64,000 bases of DNA from Tamarix chinensis (Eukaryota > Streptophyta > Magnoliopsida > Caryophyllales > Tamaricaceae): contig CM060177.1 of NCBI GenBank assembly GCA_030549775.1, positions 87,267,236-87,331,235 of the forward strand, in the 5' to 3' direction. The position numbers and the translations under genes were made by a program. Shown piece by piece: positions 48,203 through 61,410 of the stretch. The notes under the pieces were generated by a model. The model made no database searches. It saw nothing but the letters and a program-made list of their open reading frames with translations, and was not told the origin of the DNA. Positions within the stretch are counted from its first letter, which is position 1. Each line of letters begins with the position of its first letter.

Positions 48203-50950
48203 TGTAATGCCCCATATTTTTTTTGAAATTTTTTAATGAGAAATTATGCCAATTTTGGGTGTTTGATTTTGATTTAGTATTATAACTTGGTTTAAGGCAA
48301 AGTTAGATTTGAAATTAGGTTATAAAATTAAACTTATTGAGTTTTCCAAGCGAACTAATCAATTGGTTCATCATTTGGTTTTTCTCAACTAAATAGATCA
48401 ACTTGTTGGAGAACTAATCAACTGGTCTGTAGAACATTCGACTGGTAGACCAAATCGATCTACTGGTCTATCGAGCTAAGCATATTTTTGAAACCCAATT
48501 TTTCATGAAAATTTCTTATACTGAATTGGAACTTTGTTAACCTTTATCGAATTGTTCCTAAGAAATTCTTAGCCTTTTTTATCATGAATTTATCCTAAAT
48601 ACCACCTTTGATCAATTTGGAAGGTTGATTAGGACAATTAAGGAGGGAGATGACCACAGCCTTATTTTCTTCCACCTCTCCCCTCTACACATTTCTAAGA
48701 TTAATGCTTCGATCTCAGGAATAATTCTGATTAGCTGAAAGATTCCTTCCACACTGACCTTCCATTACCTTCTTTGTGACTTTTAAATTGAACTGCATTC
48801 TCTAGAAACACCATTTAAACTCTAGAGAATAGGTCGGCATATCTTGGAGGAAATCCATTCATTTAACTCAAATTCAAACAGTAAAAATTAGGTTATTTTG
48901 AATTGGTCCTAACAAATTTGTAATTGGTCTCGATTGGTTGGCTACGAATAGGCCCAATCACCCCTTTTTCACCTTTCTTTCAGCCATCAAAAATCCTTAA
49001 ATCTTTGTATTCACTTTTTTCCTTTCTAGACTTTGAGTCTTGTAGTTGAATTCCTTTTGCTCTTTTAATCCTTTCTCTAGCTCCCTTTTGTTTTAATTAT
49101 TAAGCATGTAAGAGTTAGATTTGGAAAGAAAATTTAGTAGTTCACCTGAGTATTCTCTATTTTTCCTTTGGGATGTGGTAGGTGTGTCTTTCCTTTTTAT
49201 TTTAAATTTGAATTTATTAAGGTTGTGTATAAATTTATGAGTTGAATATTGTTATTTTTAAGGTTTTAAAAGTTGATATTTTAATCGGCTGAGATATCTG
49301 GTTTAAGGAAAGTCTTTCCTGTAATAAGTAATTATTACTTCTAAAATGGGCTATAAGTATTCCTTCATTATATGAACCTTATTGAGTTGATATTATGTGT
49401 TAGCATAATGTATATAGTATGCAGAACTAATTTGGATGTTTGGATTGTGTATTTTGAGTAAAAAGCATGAACCTTGGAGAAAATGGGATGTAAAGAATAA
49501 ATGTTGAGATTTGTAAGATAAATAGGCTAAAAATATGTTCTAAAATGTTAAAGCATGTTCCAATGTGGTTTAACCAAGAGTTATAAGCATGTTATGCATG
49601 AAAATGATTGTTTGATGCTATTTTAGGGAAGATCGATAAATTAGTCAAGTCAAACCAATCAATTGGTTCCTAGAATAATTGACTGGTTTACCAACCCATC
49701 AACAGATAAGCCTGCAGAGACCTTGGTCTTGCTCTCTACTTAAATCCATCAACTAGTTAGGTTTAATCGATCGACTGGTCTATGAACAGTCTACTAGTTT
49801 TCCCAAACTGATAGATCAATTTAAGGAAAAATAGGATTAATTAAGTTAAACCAATCGATTGGATGGCCTAAACCGATTGGTTAGTTAATGTAACTAATTG
49901 ACTGGTTTGTGTGATTTATTTCCTTTCAGTTTGATTATGCTTTGAGGTTATGCATGGGAATGTCCTATAATTATTAATGGGATAAAATAAAGTTGTTAAC
50001 ATGGATTAATAGCATAATGAATGGACCAAAATGTATAGCATACTCTATGAGTATTATAAAGGCTTAATGGGTGTACCACATATGAAATGTAATGGTTTTT
50101 AAAGAAAAAAGTAATGAAGCACATCCTATGTCTAGGCATATTAATATGATGGTCGTGCAGAATATTGGGCAAGGATAAATGGAAATCCCATATGGTTCGG
50201 AAATGGAAAGGATAAATATGAAAGAAATATGTTAATGCCTTGATTACTCTTTGTATGAGCCTCATGTGATCACTTAAAATCATGAATAATATATTAATCA
50301 CATAAATCGAAAGATGATCGAGTTATGTATGGATTTGAGTTACCTGATTATCTATTAGTTACCGAGGGTTAGTCTATCCTTGAGCATTTATTGGTGGCTT
50401 TAGGCTTTACCTTTAGGTAGGATCCTTTGAGGTACCGGTAGCTTACCTACTCTAGACAATGATGATGTACTAGGTAGTATTGATATTAAAGGGTCTAGTT
50501 ACCTAAGTGGTTGGCTTTGGCCTGTACTTATGTCCATTCTGGTGATTGGATTTGGCCTGGAATTATGTCCTCTTTAGTGATTAGCTTTGGTTTGGACTTT
50601 ATGTCCCTTGATTTGGATAATCTTCCATAGTATGTGAGACCAAGGAGTTGGTGTAGAGTCCATCACTTGATGGTAAAATCTAAATGAGAAGTAATTAGAT
50701 AATAAAATTTGGATAAGGAATAAGCGGATGATAGATAATTGTATAATGGTGGAAACAATGGTTAGAGGACCAAAAAGGATAAAAGTTGTTTTGTACACTT
50801 GGATGATAGCTTAAATAGCCAACTGGTTAATAATTGGAAAGTTGGACTAGACGTTAACATATATTGACAAATGGATAAGGAAATGGCACAATCTAATCGG
50901 TTAAGCAAGTTGAAAACTAACCCTAATGGTTGTCTAAGTTAATTTGTCTG
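48203..50950 (+). repeat. Giant LTR-like unit X (about 2.7 kb, degraded)
   Basis: It begins TGTAATGCCCCATATTTT, a decayed form of the TGTAACACCC start of many plant gypsy LTRs. It shares a collinear series of landmarks with the next unit: GACTGGT cluster 1 (48,345-48,480), CT-rich leader (about 48,660-48,720), cluster 2 (49,625-49,925), and a block with GGGTTAGTCT near 50,366 followed by AAGGGTCT and TGGACTT/TTATGTCC strings to about 50,640. It has no coding domain. The 3' part found in unit Y after this block is missing. Confidence 0.5.
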
Positions 50951-51854
50951 TGTAACACTCCTAAAATTTACTCCTATAAAATTTTGTTTAAAGAAATAAT
51001 GCACAGGCTAAAATGGAAAATGGGAAATTCTATCACCACACCTAACATAAGATAAATATCCACCATATATCTCATGCTAGATGCAAGACTAAAACATATC
51101 TAAACCCACCCAACAAAAATTCAAACAACATCTATGCCATGAGGATAAACTCCCATAAGGATATATCCAATGGTAGATGGTAAATGAACAATTTTAACGA
51201 ACAAAATCATCGCTAATCAAATTAGTGGAAAATATATGAAATCACCCTAAATTTTAAATGCTTAGTAAAGTAGTGGAAAATTAAAATTCAATTATGAAAC
51301 CCTTAAAAATTTAATTCAACACTTGAATATTTCAAAAGTTAAGTACAAATAAATAAAAACAAATCCCTGAGGGATAAATATAAATCCAAGTGGCACTAAA
51401 GTCAACAGATTCCATGTGGCATTAATGCCAATCAATTCTAAGCGGCATTAACATAATGCCTAACTTTTTAGAATCCTTAATGTGTGCTAATATAAGTGTT
51501 TAATGGTAATCTAAGTGTGTTGACATTATTTTAGAAGTGTATTTTGGAATGGCATGGTTCTTGGATAAGCTTGATTAGATTAGGAAAAATATTTGGTTTT
51601 ATCAAGAAATCGGACAACTAGTCTGAAGTATTGATCGACTGGTTTGTTTATTGAAATTTGATTTCTAAAACCCATCAAACCGATTGACTGGTTAGGGGAA
51701 CCAATCGACTAGTATGACTGACCTAGTTATTCTTCAAACTTGATTTTTCTTGAGAATCTTTCCCCAAAAATTTTCCAACCTCATGGCTACATTTTTGAAT
51801 AGTTTTATTCAATTTTTGCAAAAATTATGAACCTAATTAGCTTGTTTTACCTAT

Positions 51855-51863
51855 TATAAATAG
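51855..51863 (+). promoter_or_regulatory. TATA box of LTR unit Y
   Basis: TATAAATAG followed by a CT-rich leader, at nearly the same relative position as in unit Z (57,250). Confidence 0.5.
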
Positions 51864-53089
51864 ATTCATGAGGGGCGAACTCATGAGGAGTCACTTTCAT
51901 TCCCTCAGCTCAATTTTCTTCTTCTTCCCTATTTTCTCTCTCTTCTACAAGATTTTGAGCAAATTATCTACATCTACAGCCTTAGTAGATTTGCTTAACT
52001 TTGATTATTGTCCATTTATGTCATCATACCCTTCCTATGTTCGAAATTCTAAGGCAAATTGCCTAGAACCCTATAATTTTATAAAACTAGATCAAGGCAG
52101 AAATGTCAACCTTGAAACTTCAAAAAACTACACTTTGAATCTCTAATTTAAACTGGTTTTTGTGAGTTTTGATTTATACACTCCCTTACCCTCCTCCTTA
52201 CAGCAAAACTTGCAGTGATTCGGACCTAAAGTCCTCATTTTTCTCCCTTTCCCCTAGCCTCCAAACTACGTTATTTTTGTCACACTTGCTTTACCATTCT
52301 CCCTTTCCTATGGTTCATTATGATTATCTCTTCCTCTTCTAATCCATCTTGTTTTTATTTTAAGAAAGACAGAGTTAGGTTAAGGAAAAGAGTGAGGGTT
52401 GAATTTCATCCCTGGTGCCCTATATTTTTGCATTTGAAGGGTGGGTTATCTCTGATTTCCTCTCCCAGATCTCTTATTTCATTAAATCTTCCTTACACGA
52501 TTTAAAAAGGTTTTCATTAAGTTTAATTAAATTTTTCTTGAAAGGTGTTTCGGTGTAGGAAAAGGAATTTGAGAATTAAGAGAGTTGTGCTCTTAGTGTG
52601 TTGCTTAACTTTTAAGGTAAACCATTATTTCCCCCTATTATTATAGAAATGGTATAGGTAAGTCAAGTATGTATACTATAAGTCTGTGGTATTTTCAAGA
52701 GTAAAGATGAAAATATGCCTTCATTAGTTAATTATGGAATCAATGAATGGGTTAGTATGATACTTGACTTAAAAGTTCATATACTTGGATCTCAAGTCTG
52801 TAATTCTAGATTTGAAACCTCTTGATATTCTGGGTGGTTCAAGTGACAATGATATGTGTGATATGTGGAGGGGATTTTCTACATAATGGCCTAGTAAGAA
52901 GAGAATTAAATGCGTGATTTCACAAAAAAAAATAGAATATGCTACGAATCCTCAAATAACTTTGGTATTTTGCATTTCAATTTGTGAATATTATCTATAA
53001 AGAACATTGAATAACCTGAGTTTAATGTTTGGATTTGATTGAACAAGTTATGGAATTTAATGGTATATAATTGTTGTTTTGTGGGTTGC

Positions 53090-53460
53090 TTTTGCCTAGA
53101 CCAATCTTCTAGTTGGTCCGTGATTTTAGTGGCTATGGTCTAGAATTTAACCAATCGACTGGTCAACCGAACCGATCAACTGGTTCTTAGAATATTCTAT
53201 TGGTTGGGTTAACCGATTGACTAGTTGGCCTATAAATCCAGAAGTCTTACCCTCTAGTTAAACCCATCAACTGGTATGGTTAAATTGATCGACTAGCTCT
53301 CATAACACTTGATTGGTGAGGTTGATTGATCAATTAGTTAACCACCACTAGGAGGTTGGTAGCACCCTGACCAATTGACTGGTCCATGAAACCAGTCAAC
53401 TGGTCATTGAGACCTATCGACTATTTTTGAAATCGATCAACTAGTCTCGACCACTTTTGC
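53090..53460. repeat. Densest GACTGGT-type motif cluster
   Basis: More than ten variants of ACCAATCGACTGGT in 370 bp, for example CCAATCGACTGGTC, ACCGATCAACTGGTT, ACCGATTGACTAGTT and CCAATTGACTGGTCC. Most differences are C/T or G/A at a central CpG, as expected from methyl-cytosine decay. Spacing is irregular (about 15-45 bp). Confidence 0.7.
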
Positions 53461-55732
53461 TTTTTTCCCATGTTTTTCTTCTCGAATGTGATTTTTTAAT
53501 TTTCTTATACTTAGATAATGATCTAGTATTCTAATAGCTAATGAGATTATCTAGATCGATGAAGTTAAATAATATATTAAAGGCAATAAAAAGAAATTAT
53601 TTAATGTTTGACCTTATTGTAGCATTTTGCCCTCTTCTTGAGTACAACATGAATAAATGATCAAATGACTAAGAATGGATTCTCCTTATGGTTAATATTG
53701 ATGTAATGTATTAAAATTATGGATGATAGACCTCTAGTGACTTATATCATTGCTTTAAAATGATAACCTCGTAAGTGAAATGGCTTAGCAAAGATAAAGA
53801 AAATAATACAATCATGTAGGATGTCTTGAGTTAACCTTACCTATGATTAGCAATTTTCACCTAGCTAGTGAAATAAATAAGTATTTGTAAGTTAATATTG
53901 GACTTTAGTCGGCCTATAATTATACCTCCACTTTTGGCCTTAGGAATTTAATTGGAACATCCTTTAATAAATGAGTAAATCTATGATTGAATAATGAACT
54001 ATGACTTGACCTTGGCATGAGCTAGAGTTGAATTGTGAACAAGGGAATAAATGGAAATTCAATGGTTGCGTTAGATTATTATGGTATTGTTATCATTTTA
54101 TAAGTCCACGCTTTAGCATAATGGATTACATAATGAAATAATCTCTTGAAGAGAACCTAAATGGGAACACTGGTTGATGTAAGAACCCTATATAGGTGTG
54201 TTAAATGAAAAAGGTTTGTATGCTTGGTATGATATTATTATGGGCCTTTATGTGAAATGAAATTTCTGATCTAATAAGACACTAATCACTTAAAGTGGAA
54301 TGAGCACCATGAAAGGTTTGGACTTTTTGATTCTCGATTAGCTACCGTGGGTTAGTCTGTCTTCGAGCGATTTTGGCCTTTGGGTGGGATCCTAGTTGAT
54401 CTTGGGATTCTCATAGATCTCGGTACCTTTCATACTCCAGATACTAAAGGGTCTGGTCACCATAGGATGGTTATGGACTTTTATGCATGTTACTTTGGCA
54501 AGAACCTGGACTTATGTCAATCGGATTTCCTTAGCATGAGCTAGGACTTTATATCCACTATTTAGATGGCTTCCATGATATTGAGGAACCATGGGGAATA
54601 ATACCACCTTAGCTAAGTAAAGAAATTTGGTAAAATGATTTGGTAAAGAAATTCCATTTTATCTAAGTAAGATGGTGACCGAAATGAGATTTAAGGAGGA
54701 AGTAACCAGTTAGCTCTTGTTACATGATTATGGATATCTAATATGGAAACTGATTGCTTTATGAATAATTAAGATCTCACACCTAGTTTAAGCTATGAAT
54801 ATGTGGTATAATTTATGCTCTCCTACTTGGAATTTGATGATCACATGTCCCTCTAGTATGTTTTGGTGATACATACTTGTATGCTGAAATGGTTCCATGA
54901 GTTATTACATGCTCTATTATTATTATGCTTATGATTCATCCATGGTTAGAAGTTGTACATGAATTCTTGTTTCCTTATCACCATGCAAATTATACTCTAC
55001 TAACTATCGAATGGATAATCTAAGTACTTCACGATCCATGAGTAGATAGTATGCATGTTAAATGTCTATATACCTTGGTACGCTGACATGATTATAACTA
55101 GGCATGATTTAATGGATCCACTCATATTTTGTATGACCTATATGACTGTACGTGAATGACCTAATTGGAAAGTTGCATGAATAGTTTGGTAAGTTGTACC
55201 ATGAGTATATTATGTGGGTCTTGTTTGTATCAAGATCTACATGATGGGGGTAGATTGGTTTACTCAATATGTATGCATACTGATGAGATTGTTGAAGGTT
55301 TCATAAAGAAAACCATAGAGTGGTCCATCTTCCTCTCAGAAATCTTGGGTTGTTGAGCATAGGCATTTCTTGAAGACTTTCTTATGATCCTTGACCGACC
55401 ATGGTGTATTATCGATGAAAGCAATTTGCTTCAATTAAGCAAATTATCTTCTTTGTGCATATCTTATACGAATTTGGCCCTATGTGGCCCTAGGTTATAA
55501 AAAGATTTTATTATCTTGCACACTCTAATTTTCCTTGTGTTTTGATTGGTTGGATACTTAGCCTTGTGTCTAGCATGAGGTAGGTGGTGAGGCACCCTAC
55601 CTCGTGTTAAATACGGTAGTGGCACCTCATTTTTCATGAGTTGATTTTGTATTTTAGCTTCCTCAATGTTTTCAAACAAAATTTTTTTGTAGTAAAAAAT
55701 GGTTCAAAAGCTAGCTAAGAAAATTGAAAAAG

Positions 55733-55755
55733 AGAGAGAGAGAGAGAGAGAGAGA
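55733..55755. repeat. (GA)n microsatellite
   Basis: About 11 perfect AG units just after the end of LTR unit Y. Confidence 0.9.
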
Positions 55756-56117
55756 TCAAGAGCTTGATAATCCACGATAATGGTTTCCTAGATCACCGAT
55801 AGAAATTATAAGGTTAGGTTAGAAACTACCTTATTGATTAATAATTTAAGTGTTACAATTTAATCAACAAAGAAAGGCACATACAGTATTTCTTAGAAAG
55901 CGTGTCCAAAACCTAAGAATCACAAGTGTAGCTCTATTAAGATTTAAAATTAAATACTAACCAAAATAGGTTCAACACATATCGCTTAGGGAATTTCAAA
56001 TTAATTTGGAAAATAGAGAAAATAATAATGGATGATAAGTTAATTTTATCAAAAATGACTTGCTAATTAAGTTTTACGACTAAAAAGATAAACCAACTAT
56101 TTTTCAAGAACCAATTC
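55756..56117. other. AT-rich spacer left of LTR unit Z
   Basis: No coding signal. It ends with AATTC (56,113-56,117), the left target duplication of unit Z. The same AT-rich texture resumes at 62,081. Confidence 0.5.
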
Positions 56118-56639
56118 TGAAATACCCCAAAATCCTAAATTAGGAAAGCATGGTCGAGTAGGGAATTATTAGAAAATTAATTAAGATAAACTACTTTATT
56201 GGAAAAAAAAAAAGGGGAATTAATTAGGATAAATCAAGAAGGAATTTATAAGTATGTAAATAGGAGGAATTGTGGTATTTTAAGTCAATTAAGGTTTTTA
56301 TTTTAGAAATTTATTAAACACATTAATTTATATAAAATAGGGAGGATAAAATAGTTTCAAATTAATATAAAATTTTTAAATAATTTAATTAGAGAAAAAT
56401 TAAGGGGTTTTGTTAATTAAAATGAATTTAGGAAATTTTTCCCTAAATTAACCTAAAAATATAATTTAATTATTGTTTTGATAATTATATTTTATTAAAT
56501 ACCCCAAATTACCCAAATTATACTAGTTAAGGCAACCACTAATTTTCCTTATTTTTCCTTTTTCCCTTTTCCTTTTTTCTCTCCCTCCTTTTTCCTTTTT
56601 TTTTCTTTCTCCCCCCCCCCCTTCTCTTCCTTATGTTTT

Positions 56640-57740
56640 CCCCGGCCTGGGCCGCCCCGCTGGCCCAAAACCCCCTCCCTTTTCCTTCTTCTCGCCGCGG
56701 CCCAGCGAGCCCGGCCGTCTGTGACCCAAAACGCGGCGTTTCGACGCTGAAGTCGCGAAAACGCCGCGTCGCGATAAGGAAGTAAGTAACCGTTGCCAGA
56801 CCGACTCAAACGCCGCGTCTTGCCCAAAAATAGACCAAAACTCCGCGTTTCATTTATGGGAAAAATAAACCGCCGCGCCCGGCCGGTTTCTCCCTTCCTT
56901 TTCCCCTTCCCCTGGACCGCCGGTCCAGCCCTCCTTTCTTCTTCTTCTTCTTCTTCCTCCTCGCGCCGTCGCCGATTTCCGCCTGCAACACGAAACCTCG
57001 CCGGAGACGCAAAGCCTGCCATGACAGCTCCAGCTCCGGTCGTTTCGCCTCCTCTCCCCGACTGAATTCCCCTAGATGTGACCAATCCTCGCAGCCTTCT
57101 CCCGCACGAAAATTCTTCCTCTTTTTCAGGTAATTATGGCCTGAAAATTATCAGACCATGCGCCGGCCACACACACACCGGACGACCACCCCTAACCCTA
57201 ACCCCCTAACCTCCCACTTGATTCTTGTCGTTTTCCGTCCAAATTGGCCTATAAATAGCCTCCCTCACCGCCTTAATCGGGTTCGAGAGTTGGAACCCAG
57301 AAAATCTGAACCGCACCGCCGCCCCACCTTTAGACACCCTTTCCTCCGCCTTCGGCCACCATCGCCGCCTGCCCGCACCACCAAAACCTTCCCTGCTTCT
57401 CCCTCTACGCAACCAACCCCCTTTGACTCCCTGCTTTGCACCGCACGTGCCGCCCTGGCCGTGCGAAAAGTCCTCCCCCAATCGACCCCTTCCAGCCCTG
57501 CGCCACCTTCGCGCCGCCGCCACTGGCTGTGCCGCCGCCCACAGCACCGCCACTACCCCCCAAAACAACCATGGGTTCTTTCTCTACCACCCTATACCTC
57601 CCATTTCTCCTGGTTTTTCCTTCCCTAGCTTCCACCTCCATTTTTCCCCTCTCTTCCCTTCCTCCACCACCACCGCACCGCCGCTTCTGCCGCCGCGCCG
57701 CCGCCGCCGCTGCCACCACCTCAGTCAGGTTGCCAACACC
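56640..57740 (+). other. GC-rich leader of LTR Z
   Basis: The only strongly GC-rich kilobase in the window. It contains repeated CGCCGCGTC/ACGCCGCG strings (56,725-56,880), a CTT run (56,937-56,960), and CCGCCGCC/CCACCACC runs (57,520-57,720). Long frames on both strands are compositional: low complexity, no homology and overlapping in several frames. CAG|GTAATT at 57,127-57,135 is a possible donor. Confidence 0.6.
57250..57258 (+). promoter_or_regulatory. TATA box of LTR Z
   Basis: TATAAATAG inside a C-rich context; transcription would start around 57,280. Confidence 0.55.
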
Positions 57741-57839
57741 CTGAACCCTAAAGCTTCAATAATAAATAAATAAATAAAATTGATTAATGATTTAATCTTA
57801 TTAACTACTATTAATAGTATTATTATGATTAATATTAAC

Positions 57840-57867
57840 ACTATCCTTATTATTACTAACCTAGTGC

Positions 57868-57916
<49 letters not shown>

Positions 57917-58134
57917 GTTATTATTATTACTATCATTAATATTATCATGATTATCATTATTGTTATTATTAGCATTATTATTGTTATCCTTATGCTCGCC
58001 ATATCCAAAAACCCTAACCGTGTTTACCATCGTATTCTCCTTAGTGTTATTATTATTATAATTATTATCAGTATTATTATTATTATTATTATTTTCATTA
58101 ATATTATTATCATTATTATTATGATCATTATTAC

Positions 58135-58218
<84 letters not shown>

Positions 58219-58515
58219 TATTTCCATTAGTGTTATTATTATTACTACTATTATTATTATTACAATGATTATTATTACTATTATTATTATTATTATTAGT
58301 GCTATTATTATTATTAATATTATTATAAGCATTACTATCTTTATTACTCCTATTACCATTTTAATTATTATCATTATCGTTACTGTTACTACTCCTATGG
58401 TTATGCTGCTATTATTATTACTATTATTCTTACCATTGTTATTATTTTACTATTAGTGTTATTATTGTTATTAATATTATTATTATCAATATTATTATCA
58501 TTATTACTATTATTA

Positions 58516-58588
<73 letters not shown>

Positions 58589-59560
58589 TACTGTTACCAT
58601 TGTTATTATTGTTACTATCTTTACTATTTTATTATCAACATTACTATTGTGGTTGTTACTATTATTACTACTAGTACTATTATTATTATTTCTATTACTA
58701 TTGTTATCATTAACTGTATAATTATTATTATCATTATTATCCTTATTATTATATCAGTATTATTATTATTATTTTGTTGTTGTTGTATCGATTACTACTA
58801 TCATTATTATCCTTAACGTCATACTTTGATATTAGTACCTTAGTATTTTGTTATGCTTAGTATTGCCACAACTATTATATTATTATTATTATTATTACTG
58901 TGATTATTATTATTGTTATTTTTATTATTATTTTTATTTTTACTATTGTTATTATTGTTACCATCATTATTGCTATCATCACTATTATTCTTACTATGAT
59001 TAATACTAGTGTTATTATGTTATTTTCTCACTATTAGTATTATCGCTAATATTCCTGTTAATATTATTTCTAGTGCTCTTACCATCATTTATATTATTAC
59101 CACTATTATTGATTGTTAATATTAATATTATTATTGTTGCTATTATTATTTCGTTATTATTAAAATTATTATTATTATTGATGTTATTATTATTGTTGTT
59201 ATTATTAATACTATTATTGTTGTTGTTATTATTATTGGTACCATTATGGTCGTTACTCTTATCATTATTATTACTATTGCTATTATTATTTTCATTACTA
59301 CTACTCCTTCTGCTATTATTATTATTACTATTATTACTATTGTTATTATTATTATTATTATTATTATTTGATACTATCATTATTTTATTATTATTGGTAA
59401 TATTACTATCACTAACGCCACTATAATTTCAATTGTTATTAATATCATTATTATCATTATAGCCATTATTATTCTTATTATGAGTATTATCATTATAAGT
59501 AGTATTCTTATTATTGTTAGTATTTTTAGTAACTACTATTATTAATATCGAAACCCTCAC
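57840..59560. repeat. Very long imperfect (ATT)n tract, about 1.7 kb
   Basis: Dominated by ATT/TTA trinucleotides, with the longest near-pure runs at 57,868-57,915, 58,133-58,208 and 58,520-58,587. It is interrupted by ATC, ACT, GTT and ATG variants. Frames on both strands read as poly-Ile, poly-Leu or poly-Asn and are artefacts. Confidence 0.95.
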
Positions 59561-60970
59561 CCTAATGCTTTGGATTTTACTAAAACCCACTTTAATTAGT
59601 GATAATCCATTTAAGCTATTGTAAGAATAGTAATAACCCTACCCTTAATTTATAAACCCCTATTATTAATATTAGCATTAGTATTAGGCCATGATAGGGG
59701 TAAGATAGGAATTTTGATAATTTCGGTAGAGGGAGATTAACCCTAAGTATTTTCCTCTTATAGGTGAACCGGGTCAAACCCCAGGAGGTGTAGGAGCGTG
59801 CTCCAAGCCCGGCGCCGACTTAGGTAAGGACGTAACTAAGGCCACTTGTGTGTATTGCATGTTTTACCTGTCTTGTATACTTGTGCTGTTGTATGCTATA
59901 AATTGTATATTATCTGTGTATTGTGTAGCGCAGCATGGAACCGAGGTACGTTCTCGTGCTCTCGGCTGTGTGTATTAATATGTTGTGGTGCAAGTATGGT
60001 GTGATGTGATGTGACATGTTGTGATGTGACCCCTACGACATGCATGCTAGGTTTTGTGAGGAAGTGTTGTGAAGTGGGGACTTGAAAAAGAAAAATAAGC
60101 GATTAAGATAACCAAAGGGAAGTACGTCGGTTAACATAGGTATAGGCGATTTAAGGAACTCATAATTTGTGAGATGATGAGGAAGAGGGGAAAACAAGTA
60201 AATAGAAGCATGGGAATAAAAATAAGGTTGCATGGGGGAAACTAGGGTTTGATGGAAATGATAGAGTTGACGTGGGGGGAAATGATAGGGCTTGCATGGG
60301 GAAGTTAACGTTGGCATGAGGACGAACCTTACGTATGAAAAGATACCTTGGGATGTGAGGGAGTCAGTGGGAGGCCCATTTGGGAGTCTGGAGGCTCGAG
60401 GCGAAATATAGTACGTAGGGTCTTATAAGGTACCCGATTAGGGTTTTGGGAAGAATTAGTAATATGAAAAAGGCGAAAGGAAAAAGGTTAAGGGTGAGTG
60501 AGGTGCGGGTTGAGAGTGAGGGTTTTGTTATAATTAATGATTATGGAAGTTGAGAGAGAAGGAATATTGGGAGAACGGGAGAGGTTACCTTTGGGAAGAG
60601 AAAGGTATTAAAGTTGAAGTGGAAAACTAGAGTTTTAGGGTCACAGGTAGAATCGATGGGTAAAGTGATATGATTTGGGGATTGGACCAGAATGAGATGA
60701 GGTGTCGAGGATAACTGAATTAACGGTAGTGAAGTAAGAGGAGGCTGGACCACATAGGTCCAGCTAGGGTTTCAAGAGAAACCCTTGAGACTAGTGACAG
60801 GTGGGGTCCGATATCACGAGGTGTTGCGTGTATAGCGGGGAATTGGACATCGAGGTGCGATAAGGGGTGCACGAGTTCCAAGATATGGGACGGGCCCTCC
60901 TGGGAGGATGATTGTGGATATAGTTAGCCATGCATGTCAAGGGTAAAACACTTTCTAATAAGATACGTTA

Positions 60971-61410
60971 AAATACTAATCACTTAAAGAGAAAGATGCT
61001 GAGCCGGGGCCCAGACCGGTCCACCGGCGAATAATAGTGGCCAGGAGCCGGGGTGCCCTGGAGACCGTGCCACCGGCGAACAATAGTGGTCGGGAGCATT
61101 TTTCCCTGTATGATTTTCGGTCCACCGGCTATAATAGTGGGGGTTACCGTGCTCAGCAAACCAAACATAAAATTGATAAGACATGGGAAAGATACTAAAT
61201 ACTTACAGTGGAACACCATGTGAGTCGGGGCCAGACCGGTCCACCGGCAAATAATAGTGGCCAGGAGCGTTTTGCCCTGGAGACCGAGCCACCGGCAAAC
61301 AATAGTGGCCAGGAGCGTTTTGCCCTGTACATATCTCCGGTCCACCGGCTATAATAGTGGGGTTCCCGCACTCACGTGGATTGATAAAGATTATGTGTGA
61401 AATGGACATA
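60971..61410 (+). repeat. 220-bp tandem module with six CCACCGGC-AATAGTGG motifs
   Basis: Two copies offset by 220 bp (CCAGACCGGT at 61,011 and 61,231). Each holds three copies of a motif that begins CCACCGGC and ends ATAGTGG or AATAGTGG: 61,021-61,040, 61,070-61,089, 61,122-61,140, 61,241-61,260, 61,289-61,308 and 61,342-61,360. Most are joined by CCAGGAGC...TGCCCTG linkers. The CCAC and GTGG ends are complementary and could form small hairpins. Confidence 0.85.

Larger units (their letters stand above)
50951..55710 (+). repeat. Giant LTR-like unit Y (about 4.8 kb)
   Basis: It starts TGTAACACTCCTAAAATTT. TATAAATAG at 51,855-51,863 is followed by a CT-rich leader (51,895-51,950), a U3/R-like promoter about 0.9 kb in. 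GACTGGT clusters lie at 51,605-51,725 and 53,090-53,460, and the GGGTTAGTCT block near 54,353, in the same order as unit X. The end (about 55,665-55,700, AAATTTTTTTGTAGTAAA) matches the end of unit Z (AAATTTTTCTGTAGTAAA at 62,044-62,061). No gag or pol domain is present. The right boundary is approximate and no target duplication was found. Confidence 0.55.

Noticed and set aside
56549..57744. Several long overlapping frames on both strands
   Set aside because: GC-rich, low-complexity leader of LTR Z. Pro/Arg/Gly/Ala-rich peptides overlap in many frames and lack domains.
57725..59426. Frames encoding poly-Asn, poly-Ile and poly-Leu
   Set aside because: Direct translation of the (ATT)n tract.
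60971..61410. CRISPR-like array
   Set aside because: Repeats of about 20 bp with similar linkers inside a 220-bp duplication in plant DNA. Linkers are not unique spacers and no cas genes exist.
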